Below, in pieces: positions 53,525-61,752 of a DNA stretch of 64,000 nucleotides. Under the pieces are notes generated by a model, which had not been told where the DNA came from, ran no database searches, and worked only from the letters and a program-made list of their open reading frames with translations. The position numbers were made by a program, and so were the translations under genes. Source of the stretch: Cupriavidus sp. YR651 (GTDB lineage: Bacteria > Pseudomonadota > Gammaproteobacteria > Burkholderiales > Burkholderiaceae); the NCBI RefSeq assembly GCF_900101625.1, contig NZ_FMYZ01000001.1, forward strand, positions 714,304-778,303. Direction: 5' to 3'. How positions within the stretch are numbered: the first letter of the stretch is position 1; every line of letters begins with the position of its first letter.

Positions 53525-54727
53525 ATGGCAGGTTTTCGCCCCAAGTCTTCCCCCCGACTCTCGCCCGATGCCGAGCGACTGGTGGCCGACGCGCTCGCCC
53601 TGGACGCCTCGGGCAGTCGCATGGAGGACGGGTATTGGGAGCGGCGGCTGTCGCAACGGCTCGGCCGTCTCCTGAAGAACGGCAGCCAGACCGCACTGGA
53701 CGCCGCACTGGAACATTTGTTCAAGCACAACGCCGATGCTTCCGACGTGCTGGCCGAACAGGCCGAGACGCTCGCCGAATCGGCCACGCTCGAGATCGAT
53801 GGCGTATTGCACGATGCCCTGCTGATTGCCGCGCCGATCCTGGCCCACACCCGCTACGCGATTCCCTCCGGCGCGCTCAAGCCTGAACTGGCACAGACCC
53901 TGGCCGTGCACCTGCAGGCGCACGTGCTGGCCACCAGCACCAAGGTTGCACTGTCTCCTTATCTGTACAGCATCGACCAGCTCCCGCGCACCCACAGCGA
54001 CACCTTCGCGCTGACGCACAAGCTGGCGTCGGCCGCACTTGCCGGCACCGTGCCCAAGGTCGACCTGAAAGACCTGCCCGAGACGGCGCCCATCCTGGCC
54101 GATCCGCGCTACCTGCTGGCCGTGGTGGTGGCGCCGCACGAAGGCGCACTGTTCCGCTGGCAGGAGGATGCCAAGGAGCACCACGCCGAACGCACGGTCT
54201 GCCTGGAGCAATGGCGCAATCAGGTGCAGCCGTCGGTGGCCGTGCTGCTGCCCGGCTGCGAGTTTGAACTGCTGCTGCCGGACGCCTTCTTCCTGTCGTG
54301 CCGCGAATCGGACAAGAGCATCCGCCCGCTGACCGTGCGCGCCGCCGTCAACTACCTGTGCGGCACGCTGGACGTCCCGGCGGGCCAACTGGCTGCGGTG
54401 GTGGCATCGTTTGGCGAGGAAGTCGTCGAGGAATACCGCGTCGGCTTCACCATGCGCGGCGAGAAGGATGTGATCTACGGCATCGTCTGGCCCGTCTATG
54501 GCCGCGAGGCCGGCGAGGTGGACGCCGAGGAGAAAGGCAACCCGCTCGAGCAGATCTGCGAGGAACTGCGTAACGCCGGCGTGGAGGAAATTTTCCGCCA
54601 TGCCGCGCTGTTCGACCCCGAGTACTGCGAGGACTGCGGCACGCCGCTCTACGCAGACCGCTCGGGCGAGATCGTGCACGCCGAACTACCCGAGGACGCG
54701 CCGACCCAGCAGCCGCTGTTCCATTGA
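53525..54727 (+). CDS. DUF2863 family protein
   Basis: A 400-residue soluble protein of a family restricted to beta-proteobacteria. The N-terminal SPRLSPDAERLVADALALDASGSRMED and the central LLIAAPILAHTRYAIPSGAL follow the DUF2863 pattern as I remember it. Near the end, YCEDCGTPLYADRSGE resembles a short zinc-binding CxxC element. Function unknown. Start chosen at 53525 (MAGFRPKSS); no clear Shine-Dalgarno. A strong terminator follows. Confidence 0.8.
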   Translation: MAGFRPKSSPRLSPDAERLVADALALDASGSRMEDGYWERRLSQRLGRLLKNGSQTALDAALEHLFKHNADASDVLAEQAETLAESATLEIDGVLHDALLIAAPILAHTRYAIPSGALKPELAQTLAVHLQAHVLATSTKVALSPYLYSIDQLPRTHSDTFALTHKLASAALAGTVPKVDLKDLPETAPILADPRYLLAVVVAPHEGALFRWQEDAKEHHAERTVCLEQWRNQVQPSVAVLLPGCEFELLLPDAFFLSCRESDKSIRPLTVRAAVNYLCGTLDVPAGQLAAVVASFGEEVVEEYRVGFTMRGEKDVIYGIVWPVYGREAGEVDAEEKGNPLEQICEELRNAGVEEIFRHAALFDPEYCEDCGTPLYADRSGEIVHAELPEDAPTQQPLFH

Positions 54728-54728
54728 A

Positions 54729-54759
54729 CAAAAAGCCCGCGAAAGCGGGCTTTTCTTTT
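54729..54759 (+). terminator. Intrinsic terminator after the DUF2863 gene
   Basis: AAAAGCCCGC (54731-54740), GAAA loop, GCGGGCTTTT (54745-54754), then CTTTT. Textbook GNRA-loop terminator. Confidence 0.92.
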
Positions 54760-54761
54760 GG

Positions 54762-54958
54762 TTAGGAGGTTGTTTAAAAATGAAGCGAAGCGGTCCTGGC
54801 TAGGGCGGAGCAGGGGTTTCGGATCGCACGCGATCCGCCTGCGTAGCGGTATGCGCCTACGAGCGCATACGCGCCCTGCAAGGGCGCGGCCGCAGACAGT
54901 ACAAGTGGTACGGCAAGGCCGCGCAACGACGCCAGGATCTTTTTTAAACGACCTCTAA
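54762..54958. repeat. Compact hairpin-rich element with terminal inverted repeats (MITE-like)
   Basis: The ends are imperfect inverted repeats: TTAGGAGGTTGTTTAAAAA at 54762-54780, and at 54940-54958 a sequence whose complement reads TTAGAGGTCGTTTAAAAAA, differing by one indel and one or two bases. TCCTGGC near 54794 and GCCAGGA near 54931 add a second inverted pair. Inside are three perfect hairpins in a row: GGATCGC-GCGATCC (54821-54836), GTATGCGC-GCGCATAC (54849-54870) and GCGCCCT-AGGGCGC (54871-54887). No protein is encoded. It ends six bases before the stop codon of the TrmB-like gene. Confidence 0.65.
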
Positions 54959-54963
54959 AGGGC

Positions 54964-55632
54964 TCAGGTTCTCTCGCTGACGCATCGCCACAGCGCCTGC
55001 CCCGATGCGCCGTACTTGCGCTCGAACGGTGTCATCGGCGTCTCGGGCTGCCAGGCCTCGGTCGTTGCCGGGCGGCCCACCATCGTCAGCGCCGCGGCGA
55101 ACTCGTCGATGTAGATCTTCCAGTTGCTGCGGCATTCCAGATAGTCGCCGCAGGCCGCCAGCGCCGGAAACACCGCGTGGCCTTGCCATCGCCGGCCAAG
55201 GTGGCCGATCTTGGGCCAGGGGTTCGGATACAGCACATAGTGCCGCGCCACCGGCACCTTTGCGTCCTGCATCAGGCGCCAGACGTCGACCAGATCCGCG
55301 CGGGCCCAGTGGAAGTTGGCAGGCATCGCCGCCTCCCACCAGTCCTTGCCGGCGGTCAGCCGCTTCTCCGACTGATCCACCCCGATCACGTAGTGATCCG
55401 GGAAGCGCGTCGCCAACCGTAGCGTGCTCTCCCCCACGCCGCAGCCAGCGTCGAGGATCAGCGGCGTCCCGCCGGCCTGCTGCCAGGCGTCGATGGCCAT
55501 ATCGAACGCGCGCTGGCTTGGCGCGCCCACGGGCTTGCGGAACGGCTCGGCCAGATGGCGCGCCACGCGGGCGGCCAGATGCTCATGGATATCGGACTGC
55601 GCCGACGTTATCGTGCGGGAATTGGCGAACAT
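54964..55632 (-). CDS. TrmB-like tRNA (guanine-N7)-methyltransferase family protein
   Basis: A 222-residue class I AdoMet methyltransferase. Motif I is LILDAGCGVGESTLRLA and the acidic residue is IGVDQSEKRL. HYVLYPNPWPKIGHLGRRWQGH corresponds to the TrmB block PDPWPKKRHHKRR but with Asn and Gly replacing key residues. Either this is a divergent TrmB paralog or it has a different substrate. The start at 55632 (MFANSRTIT) is chosen because the upstream extension runs through a tandem repeat. Confidence 0.75.
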   Translation of the reverse strand: MFANSRTITSAQSDIHEHLAARVARHLAEPFRKPVGAPSQRAFDMAIDAWQQAGGTPLILDAGCGVGESTLRLATRFPDHYVIGVDQSEKRLTAGKDWWEAAMPANFHWARADLVDVWRLMQDAKVPVARHYVLYPNPWPKIGHLGRRWQGHAVFPALAACGDYLECRSNWKIYIDEFAAALTMVGRPATTEAWQPETPMTPFERKYGASGQALWRCVSERT

Positions 55633-55703
55633 GGGCGCGATTTTACCGGCCTCGCCGCCAGGGGGCTGCGCCGCATTGCGCAACAATGTACATTTGCCGG
55701 CAC

Positions 55704-55763
55704 AATGCGAGCGAATGCGAGCGAACGCCAGCGCAAGCGAGCGTATGCAAGCCACTGCAAGCC
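55704..55763. repeat. 10-bp tandem repeat, six units
   Basis: Units AATGCGAGCG, AATGCGAGCG, AACGCCAGCG, CAAGCGAGCG, TATGCAAGCC and ACTGCAAGCC follow without gaps. The first two are identical and decay increases to the right. It lies in the divergent space between the TrmB-like gene and the peptide-binding protein gene, probably over their promoters. Confidence 0.75.
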
Positions 55764-55799
55764 CCTGACACCGTCTGACCCTGAACGAGGAGCCCACCG

Positions 55800-57410
55800 A
55801 TGAATGCCAGCGATCGATCCGCCGCCGTCCGCCGCACGCTGCTGCAGGCCACCTTGTCCGCCGTGCTTGGCGCGGCCACGTTCACGCTGCTGCCAGCGGG
55901 CGTGGCGCATGCCGAGGACCTGCGTATCGGCCTGGCCGCCGACGTCACGTCGATGGACCCGCAATGGAACAACTCGGGCCCGAACAACGCCATCGCGCTG
56001 CATATCTTCGAGTCGCTCGTGTTCATGGACAAGAACGCGCGCTACATCCCCGGACTGGCCCTGTCATGGAAGCCCGTCAACGCCATCACGTGGGAAATCA
56101 AGCTGCGTCCAAACGTCAAATGGCACGACGGCGCGCCGTTCACGAGCGAGGACGTCAAGGCGTCGCTGGAGCGCCCGGAGAAACTGACCAACAGCCCGGG
56201 CTCGTTCACGAGCTACACCAAGCCGATTGCGCGCATCGACACGCCCGATCCGCTGACCGTCCGCCTGACCATGAGCGTGCCCAACTACGCCAACCTGGCC
56301 AACGACCTGAACAGCGTGCCGATCATGCCGAAAAAGGTCGCCGCCAACCTGACCCAGGCGGACTTCGATTCCGGCAAGGCGATGGTCGGCACGGGCCCGT
56401 TCAAGTTCGTGCGTTTCGCGCGCGGGCAGGAAATCGTGATGGCGAAGAATCCCGACTACTGGGGCCCGAAGGCGGAATGGGACCACGCGACCTTCCGCAT
56501 CCTGACGGACAACGGCGCCCGCAGTGCCGCACTGCTAGCCGGCGACGTCGACGTGATCGAAAGCGTGCCGTCCGCCGACGTGGCGAAGCTCAGGCAGAAT
56601 CCGAAATTCAAGATCGAACAGGCGGTCTCCTGGCGCACGATCTTCTGGCAGATGGACCAGTCGCGCGATAACCCGCCATACGTGACCGACAAGGCCGGCA
56701 AGCCGCTCGGCAAGAACCCGTTCAAGGACGCCCGCGTGCGCGACGCGATCAGCAAGGCCCTGAATCGTGATGCCATCGTCAGCCGGATCATGGAGGGCCT
56801 GGCGGTGCCGGCGTCGTCGATCGTGTCGCCGCAGATCTTTGGCCATCCGGGCACCAAGCCCGACGCGTACGACCCCGACGGCGCCAAAAAGCTGCTCGCC
56901 GCCGCCGGCTACCCGGACGGCTTCGGCCTGACGCTGCATGCGACCAACAACCGTTACCTGAACGATGCCCAGGTGGCGCAGGCCACGGCCAGCATGCTGA
57001 CGCGCATCGGCATCCAGACCAAGGTGGAAACGCTGCCGGTGGCCGCGTACTTCACGCGCGCGCGGCAAGGCGATTTCTCGTTCGAGATGCTGGGCTGGGG
57101 TTCGGCCGCGGCCGATGTGGCGCTGCGCTCGATCACTGGCACGCCGAATCCGAAAACCGGCTATGGCACCTGGAACTGGGGCAAGTACAGCAATCCGCAA
57201 CTGGACCAGTTGATCGAGAAGTCGCTGACCACGGTGTCGAGCGACAAGGCCCGGGAGGAGAACGCCCGCGCGGCGGCAAAGTTCGCGCTGGCGGATCACG
57301 CGATCATCCCGTCGCACAGCCAGCTGGCCATGTGGGCGATGCGCAAGGGGCTGAAGTATGAGGCGCGGACGGATGAGTGGTCGCTGGCGCAGTTCTTCCA
57401 CAAGGAGTAA
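55800..57410 (+). CDS. ABC transporter substrate-binding protein, family 5 (peptide/oligopeptide type)
   Basis: A 536-residue periplasmic binding protein of the DppA/OppA family. The signal peptide has a twin Arg near residue 11 (VRRTLLQATLSAVL) and is cleaved near AHAEDLR. LSWKPVNAITWEIKLRPNVKWHDGAPFTSEDVKASLER is the SBP family 5 signature. No permease or ATPase genes are adjacent, so it must share a transporter encoded elsewhere. GAGGAG lies just before the ATG. A terminator follows. Confidence 0.9.
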   Translation: MNASDRSAAVRRTLLQATLSAVLGAATFTLLPAGVAHAEDLRIGLAADVTSMDPQWNNSGPNNAIALHIFESLVFMDKNARYIPGLALSWKPVNAITWEIKLRPNVKWHDGAPFTSEDVKASLERPEKLTNSPGSFTSYTKPIARIDTPDPLTVRLTMSVPNYANLANDLNSVPIMPKKVAANLTQADFDSGKAMVGTGPFKFVRFARGQEIVMAKNPDYWGPKAEWDHATFRILTDNGARSAALLAGDVDVIESVPSADVAKLRQNPKFKIEQAVSWRTIFWQMDQSRDNPPYVTDKAGKPLGKNPFKDARVRDAISKALNRDAIVSRIMEGLAVPASSIVSPQIFGHPGTKPDAYDPDGAKKLLAAAGYPDGFGLTLHATNNRYLNDAQVAQATASMLTRIGIQTKVETLPVAAYFTRARQGDFSFEMLGWGSAAADVALRSITGTPNPKTGYGTWNWGKYSNPQLDQLIEKSLTTVSSDKAREENARAAAKFALADHAIIPSHSQLAMWAMRKGLKYEARTDEWSLAQFFHKE

Positions 57411-57438
57411 GGGAACAAGCGGCACGATCGAAATGGAC

Positions 57439-57462
57439 AAGGGGGCACGTGCCCCCTTTTCT
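57439..57462 (+). terminator. Intrinsic terminator after the binding protein gene
   Basis: AAGGGGGCAC and GTGCCCCCTT form a perfect 20-base palindrome (57439-57458), followed by TTCTC. Confidence 0.7.
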
Positions 57463-57546
57463 CATCGTTGTTCGCCCCGGCGCCACTGCGTGGACGCCGC
57501 CGCTCCAGCGCTCGCCAGGGCGACCCCGCATCTGATCACCAGTGCC

Positions 57547-58524
57547 TCAGATCACCAGCCGGGCTTCCTGACGCGCGTTGGCCGCGCGCAGCTTCTGCAC
57601 CCAGTCTTTCGCCGGCAGCGTCGTCGCGGCTTCCACGACGGCGGCCCTTGCCTCCAGCGTTTCCCATGACACATCGATCGCCGGCCCATTGAAAGCCATC
57701 GCGATGATATTGCCGTCGTGCACCTCCGGGAACACCAGCACGCGATTGTCGAATGCATCGCAGATCCGCACGATGTTCTTCGGAAAACTCTCGTGGTCGC
57801 CGAACAGGTTGATCGTCATCACGCCGGGAGACTTCAGCACGCGGCGGCAGGCGCGATAGAACGCCGTGGTGTCGAGCACCGGCCCCCGCGCCGTGGCGTC
57901 GTACAGGTCCACTTGCAGCGCGTCCACGGATGCCGTGGTCGCGCCATCCATCACGTAGTCCCAGGCGTCCTGCTCCCGCACCGTCAGGCGGGCGTCGTCA
58001 TTGCGCAGGCCGAACATGCTGCGGCCCGCCACGATCACCGCCGGATTCAACTCCACCGCCGTCACCTTCGCGCGCGCGAAATGACGATGGCAGAACTTGG
58101 TCAGCGCGGCGGCACCCAGCCCCAGCTGCACCACATGGAAGTCACCATCGGAGGGCGACTGGAACAGCAGCCACGCCATCATCTGCTGCGCGTACTCCAG
58201 TTCGATGGCATCGGGCTTGCGCAGTCGCATCGCACCCTGGACCCATTCGGTTCCGAAGTGCAGATAGCGCACGCCGTCCATCTCGGAAAACGTCACCGGG
58301 GCGAAGCGCGGCTTCATGCGCACTTCCTTGGCGCCGTCCTTTTGAGTCGCCTTGCCGGCGCCCTTGCCGCCATCTTTGCCAGTTTCCTTGCCGGCGTCCT
58401 TGCCGCTGTGTTTGCCGGCATCCTCCCCCTCATCCCAGAGGTTATTGCGAGAGGATTCGCGATGGCCCCGTGCCGGGCGGCGCGAGGCGACTGCCTCGAT
58501 CGATTTGCGTTTCAGAAGCGTCAT
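57547..58524 (-). CDS. Spermidine synthase-like protein with a Gly-Lys repeat linker
   Basis: A 325-residue protein. Residues about 75-310 form a polyamine-synthase-type methyltransferase fold: VQLGLGAAALTKFCHRHF (motif I region), VTAVELNPAVIVAGRSMFGL and DALQVDLYDATARGPVLD. It lacks an obvious full spermidine synthase active site, so the substrate is uncertain. Residues 37-68 are eight tetrapeptides of the form GKxx. The start at 58524 (MTLLKRKSIE) is chosen because the upstream extension is not convincing; 29 bases separate it from the TPR gene, so the two are probably cotranscribed. Confidence 0.8.
   Translation of the reverse strand: MTLLKRKSIEAVASRRPARGHRESSRNNLWDEGEDAGKHSGKDAGKETGKDGGKGAGKATQKDGAKEVRMKPRFAPVTFSEMDGVRYLHFGTEWVQGAMRLRKPDAIELEYAQQMMAWLLFQSPSDGDFHVVQLGLGAAALTKFCHRHFARAKVTAVELNPAVIVAGRSMFGLRNDDARLTVREQDAWDYVMDGATTASVDALQVDLYDATARGPVLDTTAFYRACRRVLKSPGVMTINLFGDHESFPKNIVRICDAFDNRVLVFPEVHDGNIIAMAFNGPAIDVSWETLEARAAVVEAATTLPAKDWVQKLRAANARQEARLVI
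58321..58416 (-). repeat. 12-bp tandem repeat encoding GKxx units
   Basis: Eight in-frame 12-base units code for GKHS-GKDA-GKET-GKDG-GKGA-GKAT-QKDG-AKEV in the N-terminal linker of the spermidine-synthase-like protein. The last two units have diverged. Copy number could vary between strains. Confidence 0.75.
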
Positions 58525-58553
58525 AGAACTGAAAAAAGCGCCCAGGGCGCGGA

Positions 58554-59315
58554 TCATTGGGCCAGCGCCGTCTGCGCGCGCTGCAGCCATTCGCGATTGT
58601 GTTCGCGGGCATGGCGCGGCCAGTGGCGCGCGTCATGAACAATTTCGGTGTAGAGCACCCTCGCGCGTTCGCGGTCCGCGGCGTCGGGCTGAGCGGCCAG
58701 CCAGTCGGCAAACAGGCAGCGCGGCGCGGCATCGCTGGCACACGCCAGCGCCTGCTCGAACGCCGCACGCGTATCCGGGGACCCGACGGCAGCCAGCGCG
58801 CGAGCATACAGCAATGCCGGGTCCGCCTGTTCGCGCGCCTGCGGCGTGGCCGCGAACAGACGCTCGAGCGTGGCCTGCGCGGCCGCATGCTGGCCTGTGG
58901 CGACCTGCGCCCGGGCCAGGCCCTGCAGCAACGCTGGATCGGAGGCAAACGGCCCGTTGGCGGCGGCCTGATAGTGTTCCAGCGCCTCCGAGGCGTTGCC
59001 GGCATCGAGCAATGCCGCGCCCAGGCGCATGCGGTGATCGACCGTTGGCGCGCGATCAAACGCGTCGCGCGCCTCGCGCACGGCACGGTTCGGATCGACG
59101 ATCTGCTTGATGGCGCGGGTGGCCGCCCGCGCGCCGCGCGTCTGGCGCAGGCTGGGCAGGTAGACCGCGAAGAAATACACCACGCTGCCCAGGCCGGGGA
59201 AGATAAACAGCAGCAGGAGCCAGTACATGTTCTGGTGGCTGCGCACCGCATGGATCGCGAAGAAGATCGCGACGATCACGTGCAGGCCGATGCCGCCGAT
59301 GCCGAAAGAGGACAT
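58554..59315 (-). CDS. TPR-repeat inner-membrane protein
   Basis: A 253-residue protein. The N-terminal 60 residues carry two hydrophobic helices (GLHVIVAIFFAIHAV and MYWLLLLFIFPGLGSVVYFFAV), similar to the PLDc_N-type membrane segment. The rest consists of TPR-like helical repeats (LGAALLDAGNASEALEHYQ, LARAQVATGQHAAAQATLERL). Probably a scaffold at the cytoplasmic membrane. I chose the ATG at 59315 (MSSFGIGGIG); an upstream frame to 59474 is unlikely. Likely in an operon with the spermidine-synthase-like gene. Confidence 0.72.
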   Translation of the reverse strand: MSSFGIGGIGLHVIVAIFFAIHAVRSHQNMYWLLLLFIFPGLGSVVYFFAVYLPSLRQTRGARAATRAIKQIVDPNRAVREARDAFDRAPTVDHRMRLGAALLDAGNASEALEHYQAAANGPFASDPALLQGLARAQVATGQHAAAQATLERLFAATPQAREQADPALLYARALAAVGSPDTRAAFEQALACASDAAPRCLFADWLAAQPDAADRERARVLYTEIVHDARHWPRHAREHNREWLQRAQTALAQ

Positions 59316-59467
59316 ATGCAATGAACCCGGAAAAATGCCGCCGGCTCCACCGGAGCCGGTCATGGCCGCGATTGTGACAGAAGCCGGTAAGACCGCCCCC
59401 GTCGCCCTAAAGTTTTCCGGGACGGTGCCGATGAAGGGGTACGCTCTCCCGTCGATCGGATTTACGC

Positions 59468-59980
59468 ATGACATCCCTCAGCAGCGTTACCCCCCAGATC
59501 ATCACGCCCAGTGACGTCACCGTAACCAGGGCCAACCGCTTCACCCAGCCCGCTGATGCCGAAACCCAGGTAACCGACAGCAAGGCAGGCGACAGCCAGG
59601 GGAGCGTCACGGGCCCGGCTTCGGGCTCGGCCCGCGCCAGCGGCTCGATCACCGGCCCGTCCGGCCTCGGCCGTGCAGGCAAGGCCGGCGGCACAGGCGC
59701 CACCGACAGCAGCAGCGAAGACAGCGAATCGGCCGTCATCAAGGCCCTGAAACAGCAGATCGAGGCGCTGCAGAAGCAGCTCGCCGCCCAGATGCAGCAA
59801 CTGCAGGCGGCACAGAACAGCAACGCTGACGACAGCGCCAAGGCCAGCACCGTGGCGGCGCTGCAAGCCGGCGTGACGGCGACGTCCGCCGCCCTGCAGG
59901 AGGCTGTTGCCAAGCTGGCCGAAGCGATTCAGGAAGCCGGCGGCAGCACCTCGGGCAATATCGTCGACACAACGGCCTGA
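59468..59980 (+). CDS. FlxA-like coiled-coil protein
   Basis: A 170-residue protein with a Ser/Gly/Thr-rich first half and a coiled coil from about residue 88 (VIKALKQQIEALQKQLAAQMQQL). A helical Ala-rich tail follows. This is the FlxA-like family found in many Burkholderiales, of unknown function; in E. coli FlxA is flagellar-regulated but its role is unclear. A partial, decayed copy of the coiled-coil part is present 1.3 kb downstream. Confidence 0.7.
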   Translation: MTSLSSVTPQIITPSDVTVTRANRFTQPADAETQVTDSKAGDSQGSVTGPASGSARASGSITGPSGLGRAGKAGGTGATDSSSEDSESAVIKALKQQIEALQKQLAAQMQQLQAAQNSNADDSAKASTVAALQAGVTATSAALQEAVAKLAEAIQEAGGSTSGNIVDTTA

Positions 59981-60008
59981 CTTGCCTCGCGGCTGCGGCC
60001 ATTGTATT

Positions 60009-60047
60009 GAGACATACCGCGGAGACATACCGCGGATACATACCGCG
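60009..60047. repeat. 13-bp tandem repeat, three units
   Basis: GAGACATACCGCG, GAGACATACCGCG and GATACATACCGCG in a row, between the convergent ends of the FlxA-like and DUF2968-like genes. Two units are identical and the third differs by one base. Confidence 0.8.
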
Positions 60048-60144
60048 ATACCCGCCTGACCGGCCTGCCCAGGCCAGCCGGGCGCGCCGCACCACCTGCC
60101 CCGCCCGCCTGAACAGACGGGCCGGAACCCGATGCGGCCAGTGC

Positions 60145-60819
60145 CTAGCGCCGCGTCTTCTGCGACCCGGGCATCTGGCCCGAGTCCGCCAGAGTCGACT
60201 CGATACGGCGAATTTCCTGCCGGAGCTTTTCAAGCTGGGTGCGCGCGGCGCGGTTATCGACTTCGGCGGCCTGCACTTCCATGCGGGATGCCTGCCGGGT
60301 CTCCGTCAGGCGCTGGCGCTGCGCCTGGATCACGCTCAAATCATTGCTGAGGGCACTGGCCCGCGCTTCCGCGTCTTGAATCGCACGATCATATTGGCGC
60401 TGCTGCGTGGCCAGCAATTGCCGCCGGATCTCATCGTCAGCCATGGCTGCGCTTTGCTTGCTGGCCGTACGGTAAGCCGACTCGGCCGCCGCCAACGAAT
60501 GAAAGCGCGATACGTTCCAGAGCTTGTTCTGGTAAGAGAGCCCGACGTAGCAAAGCACCTGGTCATCGGCAAGCATCAGGGTCGCGCCGTAGTCGCCATT
60601 GACGCTCGCGCGCAATTCACGGACGGACTTGTCTCGCATACGCTGCTGCAGTTCAGCGACGAGGCTCGTCGAAGATGGCTCGGCCGGCGTACCGGACTCG
60701 ACCGAAGTGTCGACGGCGGGCGCCGGATTGGCTTGCGCGAAAACAGCGGACGCGCCCATCGACAACTGCATCGCAATGACGCAGGCGAACAACCGGGGAT
60801 GGCAAAATTTGTCAAACAT
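60145..60819 (-). CDS. DUF2968 family secreted protein
   Basis: A 224-residue exported protein with a signal peptide cleaved near VFAQANP. A short globular part (LRASVNGDYGATLMLADDQVLCYVGLSYQNKLW) is followed by a long coiled coil (about 105-205) rich in Ala, Arg, Gln and Glu. This matches the DUF2968 family of Burkholderiales as I remember it. Function unknown; probably periplasmic. It converges with the FlxA-like gene. Confidence 0.8.
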   Translation of the reverse strand: MFDKFCHPRLFACVIAMQLSMGASAVFAQANPAPAVDTSVESGTPAEPSSTSLVAELQQRMRDKSVRELRASVNGDYGATLMLADDQVLCYVGLSYQNKLWNVSRFHSLAAAESAYRTASKQSAAMADDEIRRQLLATQQRQYDRAIQDAEARASALSNDLSVIQAQRQRLTETRQASRMEVQAAEVDNRAARTQLEKLRQEIRRIESTLADSGQMPGSQKTRR

Positions 60820-61100
60820 GCTTTTTAGTATGTAGTGGCAGTTTGTTTGGCAAGGCAGCCAGACTGCAACAACACGGCTGCAGGAGGACGGACATCAACA
60901 ACATGGCTGAAAGCAGCTGGTTCTTGATCCCGGCTCTCCACCATGGAGCGTCGGTGATCTGGGATTACGGCTACTTCCGGAAAAACTTGACCCCTGATCT
61001 TGATGCAGCCGCACAGGATAATCCATGCCGCAGGTCTTGCCGAGAATATCGCCCATCAACGACCAGAACCGGTTGTTATTTTGTCTAATTTGACACCACC
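60820..61100. other. Degenerate intergenic region
   Basis: A 281-base gap between the DUF2968-like gene and the FlxA-like remnant. An 81-codon frame (60843-61088, plus) exists but shows neither a ribosome binding site nor any family features. I see no functional element in it; its base composition is lower in GC than neighbours, consistent with decayed sequence. Confidence 0.3.
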
Positions 61101-61231
61101 AGGCAGTTGGCCGCGCAGATGCAGCCGTTGCAGGCGGCGCAGAACAGTGGCGCGGATGACAGCGCCAAGGCTGGCACCGTGGCCGGCCTGCAAGCCGAGG
61201 TCACCGCCACGCTGGCGGCCCTGACTCGACG
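61101..61231 (+). pseudogene. Truncated duplicate of the FlxA-like gene
   Basis: In one plus frame this stretch reads RQLAAQMQPLQAAQNSG... and continues ADDSAKAGTVAGLQAEVTA..., matching residues about 104-145 of the intact FlxA-like protein (KQLAAQMQQLQAAQNSN..., ADDSAKASTVAALQAGVTA...). A TAA lies in frame 15 bases upstream (61086) and there is no start codon with a ribosome binding site. The similarity ends near 61231. It is a remnant of an old duplication. Confidence 0.8.
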
Positions 61232-61356
61232 GCCTGAGCGGCACTCCCCTCCCCCGAGACGCCCTTTGAGCCGGCTGGACCTCCACTGGCCGGCGCGTAT
61301 CTCCCCTCCCGCATCGCCTGCGCCCCGAACCATCGGATGTAACAGAGCTTGATCTT

Positions 61357-61378
61357 CATTTAACCAATGAGTTAAATG
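61357..61378. promoter_or_regulatory. Inverted-repeat operator upstream of arsR-type gene
   Basis: CATTTAAC (61357-61364) and GTTAAATG (61371-61378) form a perfect 8-bp inverted repeat with a 6-base centre (CAATGA). It ends five bases before the regulator ATG. Position and symmetry fit an ArsR-family autoregulatory operator. Confidence 0.7.
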
Positions 61379-61383
61379 ACCTC

Positions 61384-61752
61384 ATGCCAAATACCGGCGA
61401 CCCCCTCTCCACCATCTTTGCTGCCCTGGCCGACCCGACACGCCGCGCGATTCTTGCGCGGTTGTCCGAGGGCGACGCCCCGGTCAGCGAACTGGCGCGC
61501 CCGTTCGATATCTCCGCCCCGGCCATCTCCCGGCATCTGCGTGTGCTGGCCGACGCAGGACTGATCGAGCGGGAAGTCAACGCACGCTGGCGTATCTGCC
61601 ATTTGCGCCCTGGCGCATTGCGCGATGCGCATGGCTGGCTGGAGACCTATCGCCGGCTTTGGGATGGCAATCTCGACCGGCTGGTGGCCTTTGTCGAGCA
61701 GACGCAAAGCGAGCCCGCTGTCACCCATCGGAAAAAGGGGATCAAGTCATGA
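61384..61752 (+). CDS. ArsR-family transcriptional regulator
   Basis: A 122-residue winged-helix repressor. LADPTRRAILARLSEGDAPVSELARPFDISAPAISRHLRVLADAGLIERE is the full ArsR HTH with wing. No CxC metal site is present, so it is of the non-metal class often paired with SRPBCC proteins. Its stop overlaps the next ATG (ATGA), making a coupled two-gene operon. An inverted repeat directly upstream is a likely operator. Confidence 0.9.
   Translation: MPNTGDPLSTIFAALADPTRRAILARLSEGDAPVSELARPFDISAPAISRHLRVLADAGLIEREVNARWRICHLRPGALRDAHGWLETYRRLWDGNLDRLVAFVEQTQSEPAVTHRKKGIKS

Noticed and set aside
55704..60047. Tandem repeats as a CRISPR array
   Set aside because: The 10-bp and 13-bp units are contiguous, with no spacers, and no cas genes are present.
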